NCBI GenBank assembly: GCA_910586275.1
Contig: CAJUIM010000002.1
Location: 5,414-69,413, forward strand
DNA: 64,000 nt
Direction: 5' to 3'
From: an uncultured Lachnospiraceae bacterium
Lineage (GTDB): Bacteria > Bacillota > Clostridia > Lachnospirales > Lachnospiraceae
Part shown: piece by piece, positions 8,136-14,282 of the stretch
Layout: every line of letters begins with the position of its first letter
Numbering within the stretch: the stretch's first letter is position 1
Made by a program: the position numbers and the translations under genes
The notes under the pieces: generated by a model
What the model was told of the DNA's origin: nothing
Databases searched by the model: none
What the model saw: only the letters and a program-made list of their open reading frames with translations

Positions 8136-8297
8136 CTAACCCTCCTGTTTTTCATAATTTATAAAGCTACTGCCTTTACCATCCACAACTTTCCCTTTGG
8201 TAATACTGACGGTATACCCTGCCTTTATAAGCAGCCTTGCAATATCCAGTTGCTCTTCCTTAGTGATTGAAGATGCAGTAATTTTAATTTGTCCCAC
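8136..8297 (-). CDS. 53-residue phage protein with GTG start
   Basis: This short frame starts at a GTG six bases after GGGAGG and stops three bases before the recT ATG. The product reads as a compact alpha/beta peptide (GQIKITASSITKEEQLDIA...KAGYTVSITKGK) with no known motif. Coding character and tight spacing support it as a real gene of the recT operon. Function unknown. Confidence 0.55.
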   Translation of the reverse strand: MGQIKITASSITKEEQLDIARLLIKAGYTVSITKGKVVDGKGSSFINYEKQEG

Positions 8298-8309
8298 CCT
8301 TGTCCTCCC

Positions 8310-8507
8310 TTAATATCCTGTCACTTCCTTCAGATCCTCGATACACCTGTCGCAAATCCAAACCCTTTTCTTTCCGGACAATATATGCAGTGCACAGAAC
8401 TGCCTTATCTTTTCCTCGCAGCATTCGCAGGCCGGAAGGTTTTCATCCGATTCATCTTCCGGCCACTGCGAATCCATCACCATCCTGTTTTCTATCTGAT
8501 ACGGCAT
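8310..8507 (-). CDS. Small zinc-ribbon phage protein
   Basis: A 65-residue acidic protein with CECCEEK...C and CDRC pairs, the pattern of a zinc ribbon. The ATG follows AAGGAGG. It lies in the row of small leftward early genes. Function unknown. Confidence 0.6.
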   Translation of the reverse strand: MPYQIENRMVMDSQWPEDESDENLPACECCEEKIRQFCALHILSGKKRVWICDRCIEDLKEVTGY

Positions 8508-8611
8508 CTTTTTTCCTCCTTATTGGCCGGATGTGGAAATACCCTGTTTCCAACCACTTTTATGCATTTTCCGTCTTTTTGTATCATTGTCAGAATCATA
8601 AATTTTTTCAC
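8492..8611 (-). CDS. Possible 39-residue basic phage peptide
   Basis: A short frame starting at GTG (MKKFMILTMIQKDGKC...) preceded by AAGGAG at seven bases and ending just inside the next gene. It is basic and hydrophobic at its start. The evidence is SD plus snug spacing only; it may be non-coding. Confidence 0.35.
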   Translation of the reverse strand: MKKFMILTMIQKDGKCIKVVGNRVFPHPANKEEKRCRIR

Positions 8612-8615
8612 CCAA

Positions 8616-8867
8616 TCACTCCTTTTCCAGATACAGCGCGTCCAGTATGTCTTCTTTGGGAATCTTCAGTGTGTTTATGTATGCCCGAAATTCTCCCAAC
8701 GTGATCTTATCCGGATCGCGCAAGTGGACATAAAAAGTCGGCAGGCTGATGTGGGCTTTTTTCACTATCTTCTCCCGGTTTGTCCCGGTCCTTTCCATAC
8801 AGGCTTTGATTGCGCGGGAAAGGCTTATGTTTTTCTCCGTCCATATCCCAAGCGTTGATTTCCCCAT
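8616..8867 (-). CDS. Phage HTH protein
   Basis: An 83-residue protein; 'REKIVKKAHISLPTFYVHLRDPDKITLGEFRAY' fits an XRE-like HTH followed by 'LKIPKEDILDALY', the usual end of such regulators. The ATG follows AGGAGGG. It lies in the leftward early operon and may regulate it. Confidence 0.65.
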   Translation of the reverse strand: MGKSTLGIWTEKNISLSRAIKACMERTGTNREKIVKKAHISLPTFYVHLRDPDKITLGEFRAYINTLKIPKEDILDALYLEKE

Positions 8868-8880
8868 CCCTGTTTCCCTC

Positions 8881-9039
8881 CTAATTTCCCATAAAATAAA
8901 TAATCATGTAAAGAGCGATAAATCCCATCACCATAGCCGTCATTCCTGCCACGAAATACAAAATAAATTTCAGCCGCTCAAAACTCATAGGCTCCCGGCG
9001 GTTCCTGCCGCTCCTTAAAATAATTTCATCACAATCCAT
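8881..9039 (-). CDS. 52-residue single-pass membrane protein
   Basis: A short gene with a strong start (ACAGGAGGAAAACATG). Residues 1-20 are charged (DCDEIILRSGRNRREP) and residues 24-49 form one hydrophobic membrane helix (FILYFVAGMTAMVMGFIALY). It ends 14 bp before the HTH gene start. The phage early position suggests a membrane effector such as superinfection exclusion, but this is inference. Confidence 0.55.
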   Translation of the reverse strand: MDCDEIILRSGRNRREPMSFERLKFILYFVAGMTAMVMGFIALYMIIYFMGN

Positions 9040-9157
9040 GTTTTCCTCCTGTTCTCTTGCCGGTACAGGAAGAATATGTTACAATCTACCCGTAGCCAGT
9101 AAGTCGTGGTTATTGGTTACTGCCCTGTTCGGTATTCTCGGTACTGAATGGGGCGTT

Positions 9158-9643
9158 TTAATCTTCAAAAAGTCCTTTTTCTTCTTTTGGATATGCCCTG
9201 TCTGAACCCAAAACAATTTCCAATTCATTAGGATTGCACACGATTTTTAAAATCAATGTTGTACCAACAATGGTGTCCTCGATTTGAAATGCCGTTAAAT
9301 CTACCATATTGTCTCCAACAACCAACGCAGAATGTGCGCCACTTTTTATTATCTTGATGCGTTCATAGCGTGTCGGTTTCCTAACTAGTTGATTAAAAAT
9401 TTCCTTTCCGTCTAACTGAATGTTGACCGAAAAAGGGGAGTTTCCGATTTTTCTCATTTCCTTACTGATAGATTCACTTATTTCTTCCAGTGGGCATTGA
9501 TGATTTTCTGAATACTTACGTGCATTTATTGTCTTTATGGAACCACCAACAATAGACCTTGCTCTATCACTCTGTTTTTCATCAATAAGTCCTTCCTTCA
9601 CCAAAGAATTGACTATGATTGAAATTTCATCTTTTCTTTTCAA
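9158..9643 (-). CDS. Phage protein of unknown function
   Basis: A 161-residue protein without a motif I recognise. The first 60 residues are helical and basic (MKRKDEISIIVNSLVKEGL), the rest beta-rich. Translation begins at TTG seven bases after AGGAGG. The region 9040-9157 upstream of the small membrane gene holds no clear gene. It is cotranscribed leftward. Confidence 0.55.
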   Translation of the reverse strand: MKRKDEISIIVNSLVKEGLIDEKQSDRARSIVGGSIKTINARKYSENHQCPLEEISESISKEMRKIGNSPFSVNIQLDGKEIFNQLVRKPTRYERIKIIKSGAHSALVVGDNMVDLTAFQIEDTIVGTTLILKIVCNPNELEIVLGSDRAYPKEEKGLFED

Positions 9644-9659
9644 CGCTTATCCTCCTATA

Positions 9660-9731
9660 TTGAATTTGTTTCCTTTATCTCCTATACTGTAAGTACCAGA
9701 CCGACATCTGGAATACGAAAGAAAGGAGATA
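9660..9731 (+). promoter_or_regulatory. Promoter and hexaloop hairpin leader, copy 1
   Basis: A sigma-A promoter (TTGAAT at 9660, 17-bp spacer, TATACT at 9683) is followed by GTAAGTAC, then a hairpin CCAGA-ccgaca-TCTGG (9696-9711), then AATACGAAAGAAAGGAG as SD. Copies 2 and 3 of this arrangement precede two other rightward small genes. Confidence 0.7.
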
Positions 9732-9739
9732 AAACACAT

Positions 9740-9931
9740 ATGACAAAATTTTGTCCATTCATGAGCAAAGACCCATCCATTCCAGATAAGTCAAGCACAG
9801 ACAAAAATATGATTCCTTGTATGGATACCTGTTCTTTGTACTGGAAGGGATTCTGTTCAATTAACATCCTCGCCCAAAAAGCGATACATGACGGCGAAAA
9901 AGAAAAGAAGGACAAATCAGTCTCTGAATAA
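9740..9931 (+). CDS. 63-residue cysteine-containing phage mini-gene
   Basis: A rightward gene among leftward ones, with its own promoter and hairpin leader. The product has four cysteines (MTKFCPF, CMDTC, GFC), possibly metal-binding, and a charged tail. AAAGGAG lies nine bases before the ATG. Its 3' end overlaps the convergent gene at 9917-10141 by 15 bp. It behaves like a phage 'moron' with independent expression. Function unknown. Confidence 0.65.
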   Translation: MTKFCPFMSKDPSIPDKSSTDKNMIPCMDTCSLYWKGFCSINILAQKAIHDGEKEKKDKSVSE

Positions 9932-10141
9932 TTCTTTTCCGTCAAGGCGGCAAGCGATATGTTGCGAAGGGTAATCGACTCTACTTGCACTTTCTTTCTC
10001 TACCAAAGAATGCGCACCGATTCCCTTCGCTGTATCTGCCGATTTGCAAAGTTCATAAAAAGTCAATCCTTCCTCTGCCGCAAGATTGATAATCTTCTTG
10101 GCAAACTCCTCTGTCTTTTCATAAAATTCTTTTCCTTCCAT
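9917..10141 (-). CDS. Small helical phage protein
   Basis: About 74 residues, starting MEGKEFYEKTEEFAKKI. The frame is open to 10201, but the ATG at 10141 sits behind GGGGAGGTGAGGGAA, a leader shared with the gene at 11169-11336. The region 'AAEEGLTFYELCKSA' looks like part of a helical bundle. No known domain. Confidence 0.6.
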   Translation of the reverse strand: MEGKEFYEKTEEFAKKIINLAAEEGLTFYELCKSADTAKGIGAHSLVEKESASRVDYPSQHIACRLDGKELFRD

Positions 10142-10157
10142 TTCCCTCACCTCCCCT

Positions 10158-10307
10158 CTACGCTTCCTGCAACTGCTTGTCTCTCTGACTGTCCTTAGCA
10201 ATCGCCATACCCTCAGCCACGCCGAGAATATAGTTCTGCTTGTCCTTATCCAACTTCGGAACGGTATCAGAAAGCCGTCTGATGATGTTTTTTTCTTTTT
10301 CGCTCAT
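10158..10307 (-). CDS. 49-residue phage protein (MSEKEKN)
   Basis: A short helical protein, 'IIRRLSDTVPKLDKDKQNYILGVAEGMA', of a type common in Firmicute prophages next to the repressor region. The ATG at 10307 follows AAAGGAGGTG; the longer open frame to 10424 runs through a rightward promoter region and is not used. Function unknown. Confidence 0.65.
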   Translation of the reverse strand: MSEKEKNIIRRLSDTVPKLDKDKQNYILGVAEGMAIAKDSQRDKQLQEA

Positions 10308-10343
10308 AAGATGCACCTCCTTTAAAATTTCTTGATTTTGTGC

Positions 10344-10391
10344 TATCCTTTCGTTGCAGGCTCTGCCAAGCCAAGTATAAGAGAAAGGAGT
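10344..10391 (+). promoter_or_regulatory. Hexaloop hairpin leader, copy 2
   Basis: A -10-like TATCCT (10344) is followed by TTCGTTGCA and the hairpin GGCT-ctgcca-AGCC (10359-10372), then AAGTATAAGAGAAAGGAG. The -35 region is weak. It aligns with the leaders at 9660 and 10891. Confidence 0.6.
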
Positions 10392-10397
10392 AGCATA

Positions 10398-10586
10398 ATG
10401 ACTGATAACGAAAAACGCGCGCATGATATATCAATCGCATTATTGCCAAAGGCAATAGAATATGAATCAGCAAAAAATGCTCTGAGTAATAACACTGAAG
10501 AACGTGTTGACGCTTTCCGCATCTATATGGAAAATTACAAACATGCGCTAGACATGATTAACGCTGAATTTCCACACGATAAATAA
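10398..10586 (+). CDS. 62-residue phage mini-gene
   Basis: A rightward gene with the second hairpin leader. The product starts MTDNEKRAHDISIALLP and is fully helical (FRIYMENYKHALDMINAEF). The ATG is seven bases after AAAGGAG. Its 3' end overlaps a convergent leftward small gene by 29 bp. Function unknown; placement suggests expression separate from the early operon. Confidence 0.65.
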   Translation: MTDNEKRAHDISIALLPKAIEYESAKNALSNNTEERVDAFRIYMENYKHALDMINAEFPHDK

Positions 10587-10680
10587 CTTTATCCCCAAGC
10601 GTTACATCTACCAAAACTGGCTTCTTAGGCGTTCGCACCGCCTTTGAAGCCTTTTTCTTTTTCTTCTTTCCCACTTCCAT
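10558..10680 (-). CDS. 40-residue lysine-rich phage peptide
   Basis: A short frame with a strongly basic start (GKKKKKKASKAVRTPKKP) and a beta-like end (VLVDVTLGDKVIYRVEIQR). TAGGAGGTG precedes the ATG very closely; the GTG two codons later has better spacing. It may bind nucleic acid. Supported by SD and codon sense only. Confidence 0.45.
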   Translation of the reverse strand: MEVGKKKKKKASKAVRTPKKPVLVDVTLGDKVIYRVEIQR

Positions 10681-10686
10681 CACCTC

Positions 10687-10872
10687 CTACTCCAAAAAAA
10701 AATACTCAATCGGCTTGCCGAAAAAATCAGCAACCTTTTTAAGTGTGTCAATTCTGGGGAACGACTTGTCCCATCTGCGAATAGTCGCATTGCCGATATT
10801 GCATTCTTTTTCTACCTTTGCAATGCTGACTCCTTTCTCTTTGCATAGGGATTCAATTTTTGCATATAACAA
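10687..10872 (-). CDS. XRE-family HTH protein
   Basis: A 61-residue helix-turn-helix protein: 'GVSIAKVEKECNIGNATIRRWDKSFPRIDTLKKVADFFGKPIEYFF' is a complete Cro/CI-type domain with no further region. The ATG follows GGAGGTG. It lies close to the repressor region and may be a second early regulator. Confidence 0.8.
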   Translation of the reverse strand: MLYAKIESLCKEKGVSIAKVEKECNIGNATIRRWDKSFPRIDTLKKVADFFGKPIEYFFLE

Positions 10873-10890
10873 CTTCTCACCTCCTCGTTA

Positions 10891-10963
10891 TTGATATTTC
10901 CTATTTTCCCCTTTATAATTTAAGTACAGGCTCCCGCCAGAGCCAAGTATGAAGAAAGAGGAG
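10891..10963 (+). promoter_or_regulatory. Promoter and hexaloop hairpin leader, copy 3
   Basis: TTGATA (10891), a 17-bp spacer and TATAAT (10914) form a near-consensus sigma-A promoter. TTAAGTACA follows, then the hairpin GGCTC-ccgcca-GAGCC (10929-10944) and AAGTATGAAGAAAGAGGAG. Confidence 0.8.
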
Positions 10964-10970
10964 AAAAAAC

Positions 10971-11174
10971 ATGACTAAATTTAAATTTTGCTGTGGTAAA
11001 TGTGAAGAACAATTCAATGTAGAATTTAGGTATCTACTTGAAAAAAAACACATTTCCTGTCCTAACTGTTCTAATGTTCTTTCAGACGATGGTTTGAAAC
11101 ATCTAAAAACGATTGCAACATCTCTGAAAGAATATGAAAAAATCTGCGAAGAGCAAACGGTTATTTCACTATGA
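10971..11174 (+). CDS. 67-residue zinc-ribbon phage mini-gene
   Basis: A rightward gene with the third hairpin leader. 'FCCGKCEEQF' and 'ISCPNCSNVL' are the two CxxC knuckles of a zinc ribbon; the rest is helical. AGAGGAG lies ten bases before the ATG. It ends six bases inside the convergent gene 11169-11336. Could be an anti-repressor or host-takeover factor, but nothing shows this directly. Confidence 0.65.
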   Translation: MTKFKFCCGKCEEQFNVEFRYLLEKKHISCPNCSNVLSDDGLKHLKTIATSLKEYEKICEEQTVISL

Positions 11175-11336
11175 CGATTTGCTAAGCGAAATTTTTTGAA
11201 GTTCTACTTGTACATCACTCAAAAGTTCAAAAGCCTGCCCGAAAGTGACACCTTTTTTGCAAAATATTTTTATAATCTCGCGAACAATTTCTATTTTTTC
11301 ACTTTTGGGCAGTTCTTTTTCAAATACTACGTTCAC
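11169..11336 (-). CDS. 55-residue phage protein
   Basis: Starts at a GTG behind GAGGTGAGGGAA, the same leader as the gene at 9917-10141, so I prefer it to the longer frame from 11387. The product, 'VVFEKELPKSEKIEIVREIIKIFCKKG', is helical without a known motif. Confidence 0.55.
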   Translation of the reverse strand: MNVVFEKELPKSEKIEIVREIIKIFCKKGVTFGQAFELLSDVQVELQKISLSKSS

Positions 11337-11473
11337 TTCCCTCACCTCCTCTCTATACCAGAACCTTGCCTGGCTCTTTGTCTGCAAATTTCGATTTCAT
11401 AAATAAATCTTTAGAGAATCGCAATATATTGATTTAAAATATTATAAAATATCTATATATTGTGTTCTTAATA

Positions 11474-11502
11474 TTGACTTTCCAATACTTTCCATGTACA
11501 AT
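11474..11502 (+). promoter_or_regulatory. Sigma-A promoter of the YjzC-like gene
   Basis: TTGACT (11474-11479), a 17-bp spacer and TACAAT (11497-11502). The gene starts 46 bases downstream with AAAGGA as SD. Confidence 0.75.
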
Positions 11503-11547
11503 CGCCTTGTAACCAATATCTGTATATTAAAGAAAGGAATTTCAAAA

Positions 11548-11721
11548 ATGGCAAAAAGCACTATTTTACACAAGCCCGGCGAAGACAATCAGCAAAAAGG
11601 CGAATACCTCGAAGTCGGCAAGCGTGGCGGTGCTGTTCGCAATGCCCGTCAAGTCACCATTGACCTAGGCGATAGGCTCCCACCTACCCAAGAGGAAGGG
11701 CACCGATGGAAAAAGATTTAA
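11548..11721 (+). CDS. YjzC-like small protein
   Basis: A 57-residue protein resembling the Bacillus YjzC family: 'KPGEDNQQKGEYLEVGKRGGAV' followed by a basic stretch, 'DRLPPTQEEGHRW' and a lysine end. The family is small and of unknown function in Firmicutes. It has its own promoter and a strong terminator directly behind it, so it is a single-gene unit carried by the phage. The ATG at 11548 with AAAGGA is preferred to the upstream in-frame start. Confidence 0.65.
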   Translation: MAKSTILHKPGEDNQQKGEYLEVGKRGGAVRNARQVTIDLGDRLPPTQEEGHRWKKI

Positions 11722-11727
11722 CCCTTG

Positions 11728-11760
11728 AAAGTCACTGTTTCCGGCAGTGACTTTTATATT
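11728..11760 (+). terminator. Terminator of the YjzC-like gene
   Basis: AAAGTCACTG (11728) and CAGTGACTTT (11745) form a perfect 10-bp stem followed by TATATT. Confidence 0.8.
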
Positions 11761-11869
11761 TCAATCCGTTTCTTGCTGAAACAGTAGCAGTTTCCGAAAA
11801 GGTTAATCTGCAACCACGATTCAGCGTATCGCTTGTTATTCTCTGTGTATTTTGTTATGTAATGCTTTA

Positions 11870-12103
11870 TCAAGGTTCTCTCTCCTTTCTAATTCCATAC
11901 AAATCATTGACATCTACGCCGATGGCAAAGGCTATTGAAGGAATATATTCAACTCTAAGAAGTTTTCTTCTATCATTTAAAATGTTGCTAAATTCCTGCG
12001 GCGTAAATCCTGCCTTTTCTGCAACAGCTTTCTGTTTCATTCCTTTGTCGGAAATAACGCTTTTAATATTGGAAATTACATCTTCATAATTGCAAGTAAT
12101 CAT
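11870..12103 (-). CDS. Cro-like HTH regulator
   Basis: A 77-residue XRE-type protein ('MKQKAVAEKAGFTPQEFSNILNDRRKL', then 'FAIGVDVNDLYG') that heads the leftward early operon opposite the repressor, the classical Cro position. AGGAG lies nine bases before the ATG at 12103; an ATG three codons earlier is too close to the SD. It faces the operator region 12122-12200. Confidence 0.8.
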   Translation of the reverse strand: MITCNYEDVISNIKSVISDKGMKQKAVAEKAGFTPQEFSNILNDRRKLLRVEYIPSIAFAIGVDVNDLYGIRKEREP

Positions 12104-12121
12104 ATGTTTCATCTCCTCTCT

Positions 12122-12235
12122 TTGCAAGTTTCTTGTAACTATCTGTATTTTATATCATGCATCTTGTAATGTCAATAGTTTTTTACAAGTTCTTTGTAAA
12201 TCATGTATTGACTTTTCGATACTTCTTGATATAAT
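12122..12235. promoter_or_regulatory. Divergent promoters and operators of the phage switch
   Basis: Rightward promoter: TTGACT at 12208 and TATAAT at 12230, 16-bp spacer. Leftward promoter: TTGACA on the minus strand at 12170-12175 and TAAAAT at 12147-12152, 17-bp spacer. Operators: TTTACAA-gttct-TTGTAAA (12182-12200, perfect 7-5-7) and TTGCAA-gtttc-TTGTAA (12122-12138); a half-site CTTGTAA lies at 12163. Binding by the repressor and Cro-like protein is inferred. Confidence 0.75.
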
Positions 12236-12255
12236 AATGTTGTGGAGGTGATTAA

Positions 12256-12744
12256 ATGAGTTTAGGCTCTAGGATAAAAGAGCGTCGGGAACAACTTAAT
12301 TTATCAAGGAATGAGTTAGCAGAAAGAATAGGAGTAACATCATCCGCAATTGCAAATTATGAAAATGAAATTAGTTCTCCTAAAATTGAATTGATGTATA
12401 AATTATTTAATGCTCTTGGGTGTGATGCTAATTATTTGCATCAAGACGATATGAACGCTCTGGTTTATGAAAACACTGCAACTCCAGAAGAATTTGAAAA
12501 TATTGTAAAAAAATACCGTGTCCTAGATACCCACGGAAAGAAAATGGTTGACTTCACACTAAACGAGGAATGGGAGCGGTCAACGTCGGAAACTAAAGTT
12601 GTACCAATGAATACAAAACAAGATACCGATTATCTTTTTGTAAAGGCCGCACATAATGATGCTGAAATTACCGATGAAGAATTAAAGAAAATGGAAAGGG
12701 ACTCCGCTTTGATAGTGGAAATGGCAAAGAAAAAGAAACAATAG
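12256..12744 (+). CDS. Phage CI-type repressor (XRE)
   Basis: A 162-residue protein. Residues 1-65 are an XRE HTH ('NLSRNELAERIGVTSSAIANYENEISSPKIELMYKL'). The rest is helical and acidic, without the LexA/S24 peptidase core, so induction is not by self-cleavage. The next gene is an ImmA/IrrE-type protein, which in such phages inactivates the repressor instead. The ATG follows GGAGGTG. It is read from the promoter at 12208. Confidence 0.85.
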   Translation: MSLGSRIKERREQLNLSRNELAERIGVTSSAIANYENEISSPKIELMYKLFNALGCDANYLHQDDMNALVYENTATPEEFENIVKKYRVLDTHGKKMVDFTLNEEWERSTSETKVVPMNTKQDTDYLFVKAAHNDAEITDEELKKMERDSALIVEMAKKKKQ

Positions 12745-12758
12745 AGGTGACAAGGGGA

Positions 12759-13232
12759 ATGAATCTATATGAACAGTGGCTGCAAAAAGCTGATGATATC
12801 GGATTGAACGTTGTGGAAAGCGTCCCATTTGAATCTCAAGCAAAGGGGCTTATCTGCGGCGACTGCATCGGATTGAATCAGAACATAGAAACAACAGCAG
12901 AAAAAGCTTGTGTTCTTGCTGAAGAGGTGATACATAACCAAATCAATGTAGGGAATATTCGTGACCAAAGATTATCAGGGAATGCTTGGCAAGAACGCAA
13001 GACAAGGAAAATTTTATATAAGCATTTGGCAGACATAAGAACCGTAGCCTATTTTTTAAAAATTGGATGCAAAAATTTAAGTGAAATTGCTGACGAAATG
13101 GGTATAACAGAGGAACTACTTATGGAAGCAATCCATGGATATAAAGAAGAATATGGGATTTTTATTCCATTAGAAGATGATGTATTATTTTTTGAACCAA
13201 CGTTATATTTAAAAAGTCAGATTATGGGTTAA
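12759..13232 (+). CDS. ImmA/IrrE-like protein with altered zinc motif
   Basis: A 157-residue protein of the ImmA/IrrE type that follows the repressor, where it would remove the repressor on damage. The expected HExxH helix reads 'VLAEEVIHNQINVGNI': the first histidine is alanine, while the glutamate and last histidine are kept; this variant occurs in other clostridial phages. 'ERKTRKILYKHLADIRTVAYFL' matches the family's later part. A GTG at 12747 is also in frame, but the ATG at 12759 has AGGGGA just upstream. Confidence 0.75.
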   Translation: MNLYEQWLQKADDIGLNVVESVPFESQAKGLICGDCIGLNQNIETTAEKACVLAEEVIHNQINVGNIRDQRLSGNAWQERKTRKILYKHLADIRTVAYFLKIGCKNLSEIADEMGITEELLMEAIHGYKEEYGIFIPLEDDVLFFEPTLYLKSQIMG

Positions 13233-13286
13233 ACCGCTACGGCGTTTTAATAAAAAATTCATGAGAAAAAAAGGAGGATTTTATTC

Positions 13287-14117
13287 ATGGCCATGATTTA
13301 CTGTAAAGAATGTGGAAAGGAAATATCGGATAAAGCTGAAAAATGTCCGCATTGTGGATTTCCAATGAATCCACCAATTCAAAACAATTACCAGACAGCA
13401 ACACAAAACAATCAGAAAATTAAAAATTCCGGACTTGGAGTAGCTTCTCTCATATTATCTATATTGGGTTGTACATTTTGGCTTGGAATTATATTTGCAA
13501 TAATAGATCTTTGTAAGAAAGATGGCAAGAAGAAAACTTGCTCTATTATAGCACTGATTATTTCTGGTCTTTGGCTTATTATTGGCGTATCTAACATGGG
13601 AAATAGTGATAAACCGAAAAAAGTTGAAAATTCCAAGAATACTGTTATTGAAACAGATAATAATTCTGAAGAAGTGAAAACAAAAGATTCTGAACCAGAA
13701 AAATCAGAAGATGAAAACAAAGAGATTGCTTTTAAAAAGGGAGAAATTGCTGAATTAAACGGAGTTCAAGTAGCTTTGACTGATTATAAGGAAAGCACTG
13801 GAAGTGATTTTAATACCCCTACTGTTGGAAATGTATTTTTGATGGCAGAATTTGAGATTTCAAATAATACAGAAAAGGAATTGGCAATTAGTAGCGTAAT
13901 GAGTTTCGATGCATATGCGGATGATTATTCTTTAAATTATTCTTTTTCAGCACTTATGGAAAAAGACGGAAACCAGCTTGATGGTACAATTGCCGCCGGA
14001 AAGAAAATGAAAGGCTGGATTGGATGGGAAGTTCCGCAGGATTATCAAAACGTGGAAATACATTTCACAGATAATGTATGGAGCAATAATAAATTTGTGT
14101 TTTTGATTGAAAAATAA
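13287..14117 (+). CDS. Zinc-ribbon membrane protein with DUF4352/DUF5067-like domain
   Basis: A 276-residue protein. Residues 5-25 are a zinc ribbon (CKECGKEIS...CPHCGFP). Two hydrophobic segments (about 52-72 and 84-104) are membrane helices. After a charged linker, residues about 150-276 form an exported beta-sandwich ('VALTDYKES...VGNVFLMAEFEISN'), as in DUF4352/DUF5067 lipoproteins. It sits between the immunity genes and the integrase, where prophages carry lysogen-expressed cargo. A cell-surface role such as exclusion of other phages is possible but not shown. AAAGGAGG precedes the ATG. Confidence 0.75.
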   Translation: MAMIYCKECGKEISDKAEKCPHCGFPMNPPIQNNYQTATQNNQKIKNSGLGVASLILSILGCTFWLGIIFAIIDLCKKDGKKKTCSIIALIISGLWLIIGVSNMGNSDKPKKVENSKNTVIETDNNSEEVKTKDSEPEKSEDENKEIAFKKGEIAELNGVQVALTDYKESTGSDFNTPTVGNVFLMAEFEISNNTEKELAISSVMSFDAYADDYSLNYSFSALMEKDGNQLDGTIAAGKKMKGWIGWEVPQDYQNVEIHFTDNVWSNNKFVFLIEK

Positions 14118-14173
14118 TATTTATGATAAAAGTAAAACCGCCCCGGCGACAACCGGAACGGCTTTAAATAGAT

Positions 14174-14282
14174 ACCTAAAGATGATACCTACACCCAAAA
14201 ATATTGTATCATCTTTGGGTGCAGCTTGCAAGCGGATTTTCCGCGGGCTGTTATTTTTATACCCAAAAAGGAGGATGATACC
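14174..14282 (+). promoter_or_regulatory. Integrase leader with alternative hairpins
   Basis: Stem A pairs 14174-14188 with 14206-14220 (15 bp, one G-T). Then comes a weaker hairpin (14222-14250) followed by TTATTTTT, terminator-like. The strand 14206-14220 can also pair with 14261-14267 and 14274-14281, which would loop out the integrase SD (AAGGAG) right before the ATG. The motif GATGATACC occurs both in stem A and just before the start codon. Confidence 0.5.
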
